A stretch of DNA of 59,567 nucleotides from Phycisphaerae bacterium. Its GTDB lineage: Bacteria > Planctomycetota > Phycisphaerae > Sedimentisphaerales > SM23-30. The notes under the pieces were generated by a model. The model made no database searches, was not told where the DNA came from, and worked only from the letters and a program-made list of their open reading frames with translations. The position numbers were made by a program, and so were the translations under genes. Positions 9,648 to 18,713 of this stretch are shown one piece after another. Each line of letters starts with the position of its first letter. Position 1 is the first letter of the stretch. Location of the stretch: the NCBI GenBank assembly GCA_016342495.1, contig JAEIOG010000021.1:1-59567 (forward strand), read 5' to 3'.

Positions 9648-9774
9648 CGGAACCCTCCATCAGTTTAACAGTTTTATGATTCGGACCGGATGATGGCCGA
9701 ATTTTGAGATTAATAGCTACAAAAAGACCGCTGGAGCCCATCGGGCAGAAATAAACTCCCAAATAACAGCAAAT

Positions 9775-10428
9775 CTAATATCTTTTCCGGATAAAACCCA
9801 ATACACCCAGAGCCAGTAAGCCAATGCCAGCCGGTTCAGGAACCATGACCGCCTGCCCATTGGCTACAGTAAAGGTAAATGTTTCTGAATTCATGCAGCC
9901 GGAAGGACAATCACCCCATTTTTTGACAAATGTATAGCTGGGTGGAAATGCCATAATTGTACTGCCATCTCCTAAATAGTAATTTGGATTGGCATACAAT
10001 AAATCATCGCCCAGACTCTGCTGGTAAATATCGGCAAGTCGCAGTATATTATACACTTTAGCGAATTCCAGTTTGAAATAACTGCTGGTGACTCTGGCCA
10101 CTGTACCGCCGTAAATCTCATTGATATCGGCTAAGGCCTCAAAGCCGCCATTGTCATAATCATCCCGGGCCGCCTGACTGGGTACTATCAGCATTTAACT
10201 GGGAACATATCTGAAGCGATAACTAATATCGGCAACCTGAGGGTATCTGGTTCGGATCAGGTCCAGATCGGTCTCTATCTGCCTTGCCAAAGCCATATCA
10301 GGAACCAGCCACGGGCCAAGTGCCATCATCTGGGCTTCAACCGATGGCTCTGGGTCCACTCCGGCATATGCTGAATAAGAATTGAACCCTAAACCAAGTA
10401 ATGTAATAATAACCAGACAATATTTCAT
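9775..10428 (-). pseudogene. PEP-CTERM exported protein interrupted by an in-frame TAA
   Basis: Two halves lie in the same frame, separated by one stop codon (TAA at 10195-10197). The 5' half (10195-10428, 77 residues) has a signal peptide ending near AYA and a good AAGGAG site. The 3' half (9775-10194, 139 residues) has no signal peptide but ends in the sorting motif 'VPEPAGIGLLALGVLGF' plus a basic tail. A PEP-CTERM protein needs both ends, so the ancestral product was about 217 residues. Possible readings are a nonsense mutation, a sequencing error, or stop-codon read-through; an ATG directly follows the stop, so a restart is conceivable but its product would not be exported. Confidence 0.75.
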
Positions 10429-10565
10429 AACTTTCTCCTTGTTAATAGCTAATCTTATTATATTACCAAAGCTTTACCTTTGTCAAATTAATCCTCATTG
10501 GCCACCGGTGGCCCATTATCATAACTATCGGAGCCAATAACCCCGCCAGCTGCACAAAGTCCACC

Positions 10566-10612
10566 AGATCGACACTGCCAGCTTTTGGTTTTACGCCGAT
10601 TAACACCGATTA
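10566..10612. repeat. Dispersed 47-bp repeat, copy A
   Basis: About 47 bp with near identity to 11572-11618. The shared core reads through a 'CTTTTGGTTTTACGCCGATT' segment. Both copies flank the TPR gene as a direct repeat. Confidence 0.6.
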
Positions 10613-10655
10613 ATGGGATATGCCGGAGATAAATTTATTCATTTATCCCAGCCGA

Positions 10656-11294
10656 TTACTTAGCCAGCTCTGGATCAAGGGCGATAGCCCTGGCCCGGTC
10701 GGCATCAGCGGCGTCATGGTCGCCCTTTTGATCATATAGCTGGGCCCGATTGAAATAAGATTCGGCAAGAGAAACATTATCAGCTTCACTTACTGACTTA
10801 ATCTCAATGATATGGGTATAATCAGCCAGGGCTTTTTCATTTTCGCCTAGCGCTTGATATGCCCGGGCCCGCAAAAGATATCCCGAGGTTTCATCAGGAT
10901 CAAATTCAATGCATTTATTACAATCTGCAATAGCTTTATCATACTGACCGGTTAAATAATAGGCCCCCCCTCGGTTCAAATAGACGACAGATATCTCCGG
11001 GGCAAGTTTGATCACTTCAGTGTAATCGCTGATAGCCTCATCATATTTTTTGGTGGCAGCATATAGAAAGCCACGACACTTATAAGCCTCTACACAACTG
11101 ACATCACAATCAATCGCCTTGCTATAATAATCAATGGCGGCATCTGAGTCACCATCTAGATAAGCCTGCTTCCCTTGCTCGCAGTATTTCTCGCTATCTA
11201 GATGGTATTTTTCATAATTAAGGAACACCAACCACGTTATACAAGGAACAACCAAAGCATATAAAAACATTAGCAGCTTATTTTTCATAATCAT
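10656..11294 (-). CDS. Membrane-anchored tetratricopeptide-repeat protein
   Basis: A 212-residue protein with an N-terminal transmembrane segment (about 6-24) and about four TPR units from residue 33 on, e.g. 'AAIDYYSKAIDCDVSCVEAY', 'EAISDYTEVIKLAPEISVVY', 'KAIADCNKCIEFDPDETSGY', 'KALADYTHIIEI'. TPRs mediate protein-protein contacts; no partner is evident. Two in-frame ATGs (MIM) are near a GGAG site; the first is used here. It is flanked by gene-free repeat-bearing sequence on both sides, so it is probably monocistronic. Confidence 0.85.
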   Translation of the reverse strand: MIMKNKLLMFLYALVVPCITWLVFLNYEKYHLDSEKYCEQGKQAYLDGDSDAAIDYYSKAIDCDVSCVEAYKCRGFLYAATKKYDEAISDYTEVIKLAPEISVVYLNRGGAYYLTGQYDKAIADCNKCIEFDPDETSGYLLRARAYQALGENEKALADYTHIIEIKSVSEADNVSLAESYFNRAQLYDQKGDHDAADADRARAIALDPELAK

Positions 11295-11471
11295 CGCACT
11301 CCAGGAATCATTAAAATATTTCCATTTGACTTACTACCCCAATTTTAACCGGAGATACTATCCCTGTCAAAGTCAAAACCCATCAAAACCAGCTGCTAGC
11401 TGGCAAAAGTGAGTAGCTGGCAAATTATTCCACATCGGCACTGCCAGTAACTGGCCCTACGCCTGGTAGAA

Positions 11472-11503
11472 GTGAGTAAGTGAGCAAGCGAGTAAGCGAG
11501 AAA
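11472..11503. repeat. Degenerate 8-bp tandem repeat (four units)
   Basis: Units GTGAGTAA, GTGAGCAA, GCGAGTAA, GCGAGAAA follow one another without gaps. No coding or regulatory role is apparent. Confidence 0.6.
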
Positions 11504-11571
11504 GAGGAAGATATAGAACGCAGATGACGCGGATTTGGCGGATTTTCGCTGATAAGATCAAAAGCTTTATA

Positions 11572-11618
11572 CAGACCGACACTGCCGGCTTTTGGTTTTA
11601 CGCCGATTTACAACGATT
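11572..11618. repeat. Dispersed 47-bp repeat, copy B
   Basis: Second copy of the repeat at 10566-10612, differing at only a few positions. It abuts a 21-bp tandem array. Confidence 0.6.
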
Positions 11619-11710
11619 CGAAGCTCACATCTGTCTATTCGAAGCTTACATCTGTCTCTTTGAAGCTTACATTTGACTATTCGAAGCTCACATCTGTCTC
11701 TTTGAAGTCG
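11617..11710. repeat. 21-bp tandem repeat, four full units plus a partial one
   Basis: Units begin at 11617, 11638, 11659 and 11680, each a variant of TTCGAAGCTCACATCTGTCTA, with a truncated fifth at 11701. Unit length is a multiple of three and one frame stays open (11660-11953), but there is no credible start and no family resemblance. The interval 11295-12227 otherwise holds only scattered 'TCTGCGGATA'-type patches (for example 12090-12112) and no gene I can support. Confidence 0.75.
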
Positions 11711-12227
11711 CTTATCGGCGGTTATGATTTTATTATTGGACATTGCCAGGGGGTAACTGGCAAAAATATCTTTGATTTATCCGGGGCGGGCCCTGATGCC
11801 AAAAGTTATAAATTCGTTTTTATCAGTATTGATAACCCCGAAAACCGGCCCGAAGCTGCTGGGGGCCGCTGGGGCCATGCAAAAAATTTATGGGAATCAC
11901 CAAATCCCTCAGGTATGGCATTGGCGAGTAATACCGTCAGTGCGGTCTTGTAACGATGATGTGAATCAAGAATTTTTGGCCGCAGACCGACATAGCCGGT
12001 TTCACGAAGACGCAGATAAGAGCTACATACCAGCTGCTAAAGATATATATAATATATTTTTGTATTTCATCGGCGGACGCCGATGTCTTATCTGCGGATA
12101 TCTGCGGATAATATGTATTGTTTCTATTTGGCCTGTGTCTCTCGCTTATGACATCCAGCCTGATGCAGGCGGCAACGACGCCGGAAAACCCACCAACCAG
12201 TGATCCTTATGTAAGCTGGGTGCAGGC

Positions 12228-13235
12228 TCAGCCTGCGGCGGGTAGAGCCAGCTCCATTTCGGCGACTACGGCATCTCTTGCCGCGATTATATCGCTGCCG
12301 CTGATAGTCAGGCCCGCTGCCCGGGCATGGCCGCCGCCATCGAACTTATTAGCGATGACATTGACATCGATTATATCTTTACTGCGGAGGCTGCCACGGA
12401 TATCGCCGTTTTCCTGCCGGACAAATAAACCGCATCCAATGACAGTTCCAATCTGCATCGGTTCATTAACAATGTTTTCGATCAGGCTGCGCGCTGCACC
12501 GCAGTCTTTGAGCATCTCATTAGTGATATACATCGAAGCTATCCGGCCTGCGGCATGAAATTCAAGGGTTGCCAGCACCGCCGCCAGCAAGGCCATCCGC
12601 TCGGGTGGATTACTCAAATATAATTGCTGATACAAAATATCCGGTTCGGCCCCGCAGGCGATCAGATCGCCGGCAATAAACAAGGTTTGGGCAGCAGTAT
12701 TGGAAAACCTGAACCAGCCGGTATCAGTGGCAATGGCGACAAATAAGGCATTGGCCGCCATTTCATCAATATCCCAGTCGGCGGCATCAATTAGCTGATA
12801 AACCAGCTGACCGGCGGCGGCACAATCGCTATCTATGATGCGGCAATTGCCAATTTCATCACCGCTGAGATGATGATCAATGACAATTACCGGCAGTTTA
12901 CCGGCCCGGGTCCGTTCCAGCAGATAATCACCAATGCCGGGCAGCTGGCGAATCGCTGAGGTATCCACGATAATCACCAGATCATAGTCATCCAGCTGGG
13001 CCGGGCCATCGATATCCCTGTCCCACAGCAGATAATCATTAACTAAGAACCTATAGCTATCGCCCGGCTCACTTAACATCAGAATATCAACCTGTTCAGG
13101 GTCGCAATTCTGGCTGATCGCCATCTTCAAAGCCACCATCGAGCCCACCGAATCACCATCGGGGCGAACATGGGAGCCAATCAAAACCTTTTTAGCACCA
13201 TTAATTATCTCTATCGCTTCATTATATTTATTCAT
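12228..13235 (-). CDS. nrnA: DHH-family phosphoesterase, NrnA-like oligoribonuclease / pAp phosphatase
   Basis: A 335-residue cytoplasmic enzyme expected to degrade nanoRNA and/or dephosphorylate pAp. Motifs of the DHH superfamily are in order: 'HVRPDGDSVGS' (motif I), 'IIVDTSA' (motif II), 'VIDHHLSGDE' (motif III, the DHH), 'ATDTGWFRF' (motif IV), and the DHHA1 RNA-binding signature 'GGGHARAAG' near the C-terminus. I chose the ATG at 13235 because GAGAG lies 7 nt before it; two further in-frame ATGs lie upstream (13247, 13265). RecJ would be longer, so NrnA is preferred. Confidence 0.9.
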   Translation of the reverse strand: MNKYNEAIEIINGAKKVLIGSHVRPDGDSVGSMVALKMAISQNCDPEQVDILMLSEPGDSYRFLVNDYLLWDRDIDGPAQLDDYDLVIIVDTSAIRQLPGIGDYLLERTRAGKLPVIVIDHHLSGDEIGNCRIIDSDCAAAGQLVYQLIDAADWDIDEMAANALFVAIATDTGWFRFSNTAAQTLFIAGDLIACGAEPDILYQQLYLSNPPERMALLAAVLATLEFHAAGRIASMYITNEMLKDCGAARSLIENIVNEPMQIGTVIGCGLFVRQENGDIRGSLRSKDIIDVNVIANKFDGGGHARAAGLTISGSDIIAARDAVVAEMELALPAAG

Positions 13236-13449
13236 AATATCTCTCATATCATGGGATCGGCCCATACCAATAAAACTAAACTGTCAAACTATCAGAACCC
13301 TGAGCCTAAGCGATGGGTCTCGTTGAAGTTTACCAGATATAAAATCACAATCCAATACTTTATCATCTGCCAGAGCAATATCCTATACCAATGACAATAA
13401 AACATAACACAAACCAAACTCTCACACATCAAATCTGAATTCAAAAATA

Positions 13450-14790
13450 TCAATTCAATTGCCGCTGGACCACAAATACAATATCATCTTCTTCATTTCC
13501 CCCATCATCTGTCATATCATAGCCCACTGAATAAAGCATATATCCGTCATCCAGCTTCACATATTTCAGTTCTGCCCCGCTGAAGAGATCAACCGGAATC
13601 TCAGATATATATCCAGGTGTCAACAGCTCCAGTGTATCAGGAAATCTCCCCTTATCCAAGCAATACAATTCCATCTTAGCGGCCATCTGAACCATAGTCA
13701 TCTGCATAATCAACTTCCCATGAATCCAAAACAGACCAGAATCCAATTTAGCCTGTAAAGTTGATAACTGATTGATAAAACGTTCATATCCATTATATCT
13801 TTTAGCCATATCAGGCATCGACAATGCCCGATGCATCTTTTTCCAGTCCAAATCATCTGCACAATCAATAAAAACCTGATTCATATCGAAGCTTTGTACC
13901 AGATCATTATCATCAGCCAAAGCATGATATGCTCTCCATTCCCATTCCTTGGTGTTATAAAGGTAATCTTGCTTGAGATTGTCATTTATCGCTGCATCGG
14001 CCAAAATGGCACGCTCTAAAATATAAGTATCTTTCGGCGATGACATATTTATCCTGGCATCAGCAAATATCACAATTAAATCATTTAGCTGCTCTGGATT
14101 AAGCTGACACAAATTCAAACATTCTGCAGCCATTTCAATAGCTATCGCCTGTATGGACATTGAAACCAATTTACAAATCATTAATCGATCATTATCAAGT
14201 AAAGATGCCAATTCAAATACTTTCTTTATTCCCAAAATCCCTTCATCAATTCTACCTTGTTGAATATCCACCTTGGCTTTAAGCCATAATAATTTAACCA
14301 GAGTTCGCATATCAGATAAATATTCCGGTACTCCTAAATTTACCCAAACCTCAGTAAGCATATAACACTGCCTTGGATCATTCAATAATTCATATAATAT
14401 GTCCAGTGTTTGTTTATTATCATCGAGAAATTCAATCGATCTTTCGAGTTGCTCCTGCGTCATCCACTGCCTCCGATCCAGTGTGGCAGAGCCCACAACC
14501 GGAACAATATCCAGCCTGCCAATATTATTGCTAGAATTCCATATATCAATAGCAGCAATAGCTTCTCTGACCATATCCGCTTTATTTGGCAAATCTTTGA
14601 CATTCTTATAGAAGTATTCATTAGCTTCTTCAATCGACATCGGATATCCCAAATCCCGATAATGCTCTATCCGGTTGTTCAGCATCTGTCTGGTCACCGC
14701 TTTATATACAAGTAAGCCCACAACCATCATAGCAAAAACAATACCAACAAAAACCAAAACCCGTTTATAACCTTTTATTTTCTTCAACAA
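13450..14790 (-). CDS. Membrane-anchored protein of unknown function (tandem paralogue 2), pseudopilin-like C-terminus
   Basis: A 446-residue protein not recognised as a characterised family. One N-terminal transmembrane helix (about 11-30) is followed by a mostly helical, probably extracytoplasmic region. The last 70 residues ('LDKGRFPDTLELLTPGYI', then 'DDGYMLYSVGYDMTDDGG') resemble the C-terminal part of GspG-type pseudopilins and related planctomycete proteins, where Asp-rich loops bind calcium. The frame begins with TTG at 14790, with AAGG about 12 nt upstream; the first internal ATG lies inside the membrane helix, so TTG is the likely start. It is paralogous to the next gene upstream (14864-16225), about 73 bp away. 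Confidence 0.8.
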   Translation of the reverse strand: MLKKIKGYKRVLVFVGIVFAMMVVGLLVYKAVTRQMLNNRIEHYRDLGYPMSIEEANEYFYKNVKDLPNKADMVREAIAAIDIWNSSNNIGRLDIVPVVGSATLDRRQWMTQEQLERSIEFLDDNKQTLDILYELLNDPRQCYMLTEVWVNLGVPEYLSDMRTLVKLLWLKAKVDIQQGRIDEGILGIKKVFELASLLDNDRLMICKLVSMSIQAIAIEMAAECLNLCQLNPEQLNDLIVIFADARINMSSPKDTYILERAILADAAINDNLKQDYLYNTKEWEWRAYHALADDNDLVQSFDMNQVFIDCADDLDWKKMHRALSMPDMAKRYNGYERFINQLSTLQAKLDSGLFWIHGKLIMQMTMVQMAAKMELYCLDKGRFPDTLELLTPGYISEIPVDLFSGAELKYVKLDDGYMLYSVGYDMTDDGGNEEDDIVFVVQRQLN

Positions 14791-14863
14791 GTGAATCTAC
14801 CTTCAAAATAAATAATCATTACCACAGGTGATACCTCAAAGCTAAACTTTCACATCTGAATTA

Positions 14864-16225
14864 TTAATTCAATTGCCGTTTAACCAAAAATACAACATCA
14901 TCTTCTTCATCACCGCCATCATCTGTCATATCATCGCCCACCGAATAAATCTCATATCCATCATCCAGCTTCTTATACTTCAGCTCTACTCCGCTGAAGA
15001 TATCAACCGGAACCTCAGAAACATACTCAGGTGTCAACTGCTTAATTTTATCAGGAAATGAACCATTATCCAAGCAATATAATTCCAGACAAACCGCAAC
15101 CTGCGCTTCTCTCAGATCAGTAATGACTCTTCCACAACTACTGATCATAATATCATTGAGACATAAACCCTCGGATGCCATATAATCGCTATATCCTCTC
15201 TGAAAAAGCACAGTAAAAGCATCTCTGGGTTTATCCCCTACTAGCTCCCTTGCTTCTTTCATGCTTTGATAGTCAAGCGATTCAGCATAACCGATATATT
15301 TTTCAGTAATATCAAACAGTTTAATTATATCTCTATCCATCGTGAGCATTTCATAAACCTTCCAGTCCCATTGCCTGGCATTACTCATAAAATTCTGCCT
15401 CATCCTCCCCTTCAACAGGGCATTTGAAACACGTGCCCTCTCCATTATATAGCTATTTTTCATCGACGGCAACTGTGATTCAGCCACATCAAAGACCTCA
15501 TACAGATACAACAATTCTTCCCGGTTCAATTGACATAAATTCAAACATCTCTCAGCCATATGAACTGCCAGATTTCTTATAGACATCGATACTATTTGAT
15601 TTATCATATAATAATCATTATTCAACAAATCAGCCAGAAACAACATCTGCCTGATCGTTACAAGCCCATGACCTATATCACCCTGCTGCAAATGCACTAA
15701 AGACTTTAATGCTAAAACTTTAGCCATAAACCGCATATCTTTTAACCAAATCATAGAGACAACTTCGAAATTGATCGATACTTCTTTTATTAAATAGCAT
15801 TCCCGTGGATCATCAAAGACTTGACCAAAAAGTTTCAGTGCATGCATATTATCATTAATAAAATCAAGTGAAGCTTCCAGCTGCTGATCGCTCATCCACT
15901 GGCCTGTTTCAGGTGTTATAACACTACCCAGAAAAGGGAGGATATCAGCTTTTTCGCTTTGCCAGTCTTTATCCCATTGGTCAATAAGTGCAAAAGCTTC
16001 CCTGACCATGTCCGCTTTATTCGGCAAATCACTTACACCTTTAAAGAAATATTCATTAGCTTCTTCCCGGTCCATCGGATAACCCTGTTCCCGATAATAT
16101 TCAATCCGGTTATGCAGCATCTTACTTGTGATAGCTTTATACCCAAACAAAGCCCCAGCTGCCAGCACTATAAAAACAGCAAAACCGGCCAGAACCCTTT
16201 TCATTTTCTTTTTCTTCTTAGCCAT
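14864..16225 (-). CDS. Membrane-anchored protein of unknown function (tandem paralogue 1), pseudopilin-like C-terminus
   Basis: A 453-residue paralogue of 13450-14790. Shared blocks include 'KMLHNRIEYYREQGYPMDRE' after the membrane helix, 'DLPNKADMVREA', 'ECLNLCQLN'-type segments and the C-terminal 'PVDIFSGVELKYKKLDDGY' and 'SVGDDMTDDGGDEEDD'. A very basic cytoplasmic start (MAKKKKKMKR) precedes one transmembrane helix. Shine-Dalgarno GGGAGAG is 7-8 nt before the ATG. The pair arose by an old tandem duplication: synteny is clean but the middle regions differ widely. Function is unknown; the C-terminus suggests a calcium-binding pseudopilin-like module. Confidence 0.85.
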   Translation of the reverse strand: MAKKKKKMKRVLAGFAVFIVLAAGALFGYKAITSKMLHNRIEYYREQGYPMDREEANEYFFKGVSDLPNKADMVREAFALIDQWDKDWQSEKADILPFLGSVITPETGQWMSDQQLEASLDFINDNMHALKLFGQVFDDPRECYLIKEVSINFEVVSMIWLKDMRFMAKVLALKSLVHLQQGDIGHGLVTIRQMLFLADLLNNDYYMINQIVSMSIRNLAVHMAERCLNLCQLNREELLYLYEVFDVAESQLPSMKNSYIMERARVSNALLKGRMRQNFMSNARQWDWKVYEMLTMDRDIIKLFDITEKYIGYAESLDYQSMKEARELVGDKPRDAFTVLFQRGYSDYMASEGLCLNDIMISSCGRVITDLREAQVAVCLELYCLDNGSFPDKIKQLTPEYVSEVPVDIFSGVELKYKKLDDGYEIYSVGDDMTDDGGDEEDDVVFLVKRQLN

Positions 16226-16288
16226 ATCAAGCTCTCCCTGAAAAAAACAAATTTACCTCTGCCGCCGGGGGCATATTAACTTTCAAAG

Positions 16289-17287
16289 CTAAACTTTCAA
16301 ATCCAAATCGCCAATTATCTTTGCTGTTCTTCGGCAATCTTCCTTTATTTTACTGACCAGTTCATCGACATCATTGAATTTTTCCTGTCCTCTAAGTTTT
16401 TCGACAAGGCTTATCAGCATATGTTTGCCGGTCAAAATATCCCGCTTACCGGAAAAGCCTAAAATGTGGGCTTCGATCTGCCATTGGCCATCGGCAAAAG
16501 TTGAACAGGGGCCGATACTGACAGCTGCCCCGTGATAATCAGCGCTGGCCCAGGCAGCATCAAAGCTATCGCCCCAGCGGACAAAGCCGGCGAAAACGCC
16601 ATCACCGGGTATCAGCTGTTTTTTATCATATAATTGAAGATTAGCAGTCGGAAAGCCCAGTTCATGGCCCCGACCCCGGGTTGGTTCAATGACTCCGGCC
16701 AGAGAATAATAACGGCCCAGCGCGGTTTTGACCGCAGCAAAGCGTGACTGCTGTAATAGCTGACGCACTAAGGTACTGCTGATATCTGTTTTTTCGCCAT
16801 CGATGACTTCTGCATGGGCTTGGACCAGTTCCACGCCAAAACCAAAGTCAGCCCCCCAGCCAATCAGCCCGGGTATATCGCCTTTGGCCTTATGACCAAA
16901 ATTAAAGGTGCTTCCCTCAACGATATACTTCATATTGAGAGCCCCGAGCATGATATCTTTTAAAAATTGTTCAGCTGGAATATCCAGCAGGCCCCTGGTA
17001 GTATCCAGCACAATCAGTGCATCAATATCCATCTCGCCCAATAGTTTGCGTTTCATTATCAGCGGGGTTATCAGCTTCGGTGCGATATCCGGGGCCAGCA
17101 CCTGTAAGGGCAAAGGCTTAAATGTCATAGCCACCAGCGGCATTCCATGGGCATCGGCAAAGGCCCGGGCCCGTCTGATTATGGCTCGATGGCCATTGTG
17201 CAGACCATCGAAATTGCCCGCGGTCAGGATACAGCCATTTTTGGGCCTATCAAATTGTTTCAAGTCTTCGTATATCTTCATTTTCAT
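16289..17287 (-). CDS. ribF: Bifunctional riboflavin kinase / FAD synthetase
   Basis: A 332-residue enzyme that phosphorylates riboflavin to FMN and adenylates FMN to FAD. The N-terminal nucleotidyltransferase has 'TAGNFDGLHNGHRAII' (HxGH-like motif); the 'ISSTLVRQLL' segment is the ISSTxxR signature. The C-terminal kinase domain starts near residue 195 with 'GVIEPTRGRGHELGFPTANL' (PTAN motif) and 'PGDGVFAG'. Two in-frame ATGs (MKM) are possible; neither has a strong Shine-Dalgarno. It may be transcribed with the two paralogues downstream (63 bp gap). Confidence 0.95.
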   Translation of the reverse strand: MKMKIYEDLKQFDRPKNGCILTAGNFDGLHNGHRAIIRRARAFADAHGMPLVAMTFKPLPLQVLAPDIAPKLITPLIMKRKLLGEMDIDALIVLDTTRGLLDIPAEQFLKDIMLGALNMKYIVEGSTFNFGHKAKGDIPGLIGWGADFGFGVELVQAHAEVIDGEKTDISSTLVRQLLQQSRFAAVKTALGRYYSLAGVIEPTRGRGHELGFPTANLQLYDKKQLIPGDGVFAGFVRWGDSFDAAWASADYHGAAVSIGPCSTFADGQWQIEAHILGFSGKRDILTGKHMLISLVEKLRGQEKFNDVDELVSKIKEDCRRTAKIIGDLDLKV

Positions 17288-17739
17288 TCATTATTAATTA
17301 TGTTTTTGGCTGGCAGCTACTAATACCATTACCGCAAAATCAGCTGCCGGCCCACTTTTTTTTCAATTAAGGCCGCCCAGGCCGCCTGTTAGTTAATTAT
17401 AGCAGTTTTTTGTGGCTGGTATGCTGGTATTTTAGCCCATTTCCAATTTAAACCGGCCCGCTTGGCAGGCTTTTACTGTTATTAATGCTATTTTATCCTC
17501 AAACAAATAAAACACCAGATAAGAATAGTAGCCAACCGGCCAGCCATCAAGGGAAAAATCAGCCGCCGGCCATTTATCTAAAGCTCAAACCGGATATTTC
17601 ACCCCCAAACCAGCACCCAAACGACCCAAACCAGCGCAAAACCGACCCAAAACAAAATATTTCAGGTTTAAAACAAGATATACCACACCTGCATGGCCAT
17701 CCTGCTGACAGCGGGACAATTATTCTGCCAGCAGCAGCA

Positions 17740-17899
17740 TTATGCTGGCATCATCACGATTATGCTGGCAGCATAACGATTCTGCTGTGAGCATAACGAT
17801 TCTGCTGTGAGCATAGCGATTATGCTGGCATCAGGAAGCTTCTGCTGGCAGCAGAAGAGTTCTGCTGAGTGCAGGAAGATGATTCCACTGTGCAGGAGC
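17740..17899. repeat. Array of seven to eight 20-bp units (direct)
   Basis: Units start every 20 bp from 17740: TTATGCTGGCATCATCACGA, TTATGCTGGCAGCATAACGA, TTCTGCTGTGAGCATAACGA and variants, ending with a degenerate unit at 17880. Each unit is itself nearly palindromic around TGCTGGCAGCA. There are no spacers, so it is not a CRISPR. The surrounding interval 17288-18519 contains no gene I can support. Confidence 0.75.
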
Positions 17900-18021
17900 C
17901 CAAAGTAAGTCAACTTTATCGAAATTCGGACCTTAATCAGAGCATTTCACACCAGAAATGGAACAAAGTAAGCCTGCAGCAGCATAATTCGGACGTGAAT
18001 AAGCCTAAAGTAAGCCGGAAT

Positions 18022-18101
18022 AACTCTCCTGCTGCCAGCAGAACGCTCCTGATGCCAGCAGGACGCTCCTGATGCCAGCAGAATCGTCCCGCACGCCCGA
18101 T
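18022..18101. repeat. Inverted array of 20-bp units
   Basis: Three clear units and a degenerate fourth, again with a 20-bp period (18022, 18042, 18062, 18082), of the type AACGCTCCTGATGCCAGCAG. Their reverse complement matches the units at 17740-17899, so the two arrays face each other across about 120 bp that carries three AAAGTAAG motifs. Confidence 0.7.
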
Positions 18102-18328
18102 AACAGGATAATAAAACGTCCAATAACAACCAATCGACCTTATCAGTAGCATTAGAGGCATTTTTATACAAATTGCAGGTTTGCAGCGAGATTGAGCAGT
18201 TATCGGATGTGAAATAGCAGATAAGATTGCACGCAAAGCCGCCAAGGCGCAAAGAACAGGTGTCAATTTTGACTATGTCTGTAGCCTGAAATGATGTTTT
18301 TATAATATTATCAGAAGGAGAAAAGGTA

Positions 18329-18377
18329 GGTCAGATGAGACTTTCGAACTGTATTAGCCTACCAGTATCATCTGACC
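18329..18377. repeat. Perfect 10-bp inverted repeat, possible RNA stem downstream of the template repeat
   Basis: GGTCAGATGA (18329-18338) pairs with TCATCTGACC (18368-18377) around a 29-nt interior. It lies about 140 bp downstream of the template repeat in its direction of reading. In characterised retroelements the RNA 3' of the template is structured and needed for cDNA synthesis, so this could mark the end of that RNA; this is inference. Confidence 0.45.
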
Positions 18378-18519
18378 TGTCATATCATTCGGCTCCAGCT
18401 CTATTGGCGAGCTGACAGCTCAGGAACAAGGCCAGGACTTACATTTTGCCACGCTGGCATAATCCGTAAATTATGTCATTCAGGGCGAATAAAATCACGA
18501 TTATATTCATTTGTAAGTG

Positions 18520-18657
18520 CAGGCCAGAAACGACGACAACGCACACACGAAAACCGTTGTTGTTGTTACGGTTGTCGGGGTCATTGTTGTTGCGATTGGC
18601 AACCCGGCAGTTAGAAGCACTATTGTTCCAACTGCCGCCGCGAATAAGACGCCGGGT
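18520..18657 (-). other. Template repeat (TR) of a diversity-generating retroelement
   Basis: A 138-bp stand-alone segment with gap-free homology to the 3' ends of the two genes at 18770 and 19923. Read on the minus strand it would encode '[11 protein letters not shown]', '[16 protein letters not shown]' and 'GFRVC': twelve AAC/AAT/GAC codons sit exactly where the two genes vary. I count 16 differences from VR1 and 10 from VR2 at template adenines, plus one non-adenine difference (18539 versus VR1). The 37 bases at its 3' end contain no adenine and carry no mutagenised site. There is no gene body upstream of it, so it is not a third full gene. Confidence 0.88.
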
Positions 18658-18713
18658 TGAACGGCCCTGCCCCTTTTGGGAAAACTCTATTATTATATTT
18701 TAAATCGGCCCTC

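Noticed and set aside
11660-11953. 97-codon open frame
   Set aside because: Begins inside a 21-bp tandem repeat, lacks a start signal and resembles no protein.
12118-12558. 146-codon open frame with a signal-peptide-like start
   Set aside because: Would need a TTG without Shine-Dalgarno and runs antisense into nrnA.
17740-18101. CRISPR array
   Set aside because: Units are contiguous with no spacers and vary internally; no cas genes.
18520-18657. The template repeat as a third, degraded FGE-like gene
   Set aside because: Homology starts and stops at the same bases against both genes, with no remnant of the gene body, and differences are restricted to template adenines; decay would hit all bases.
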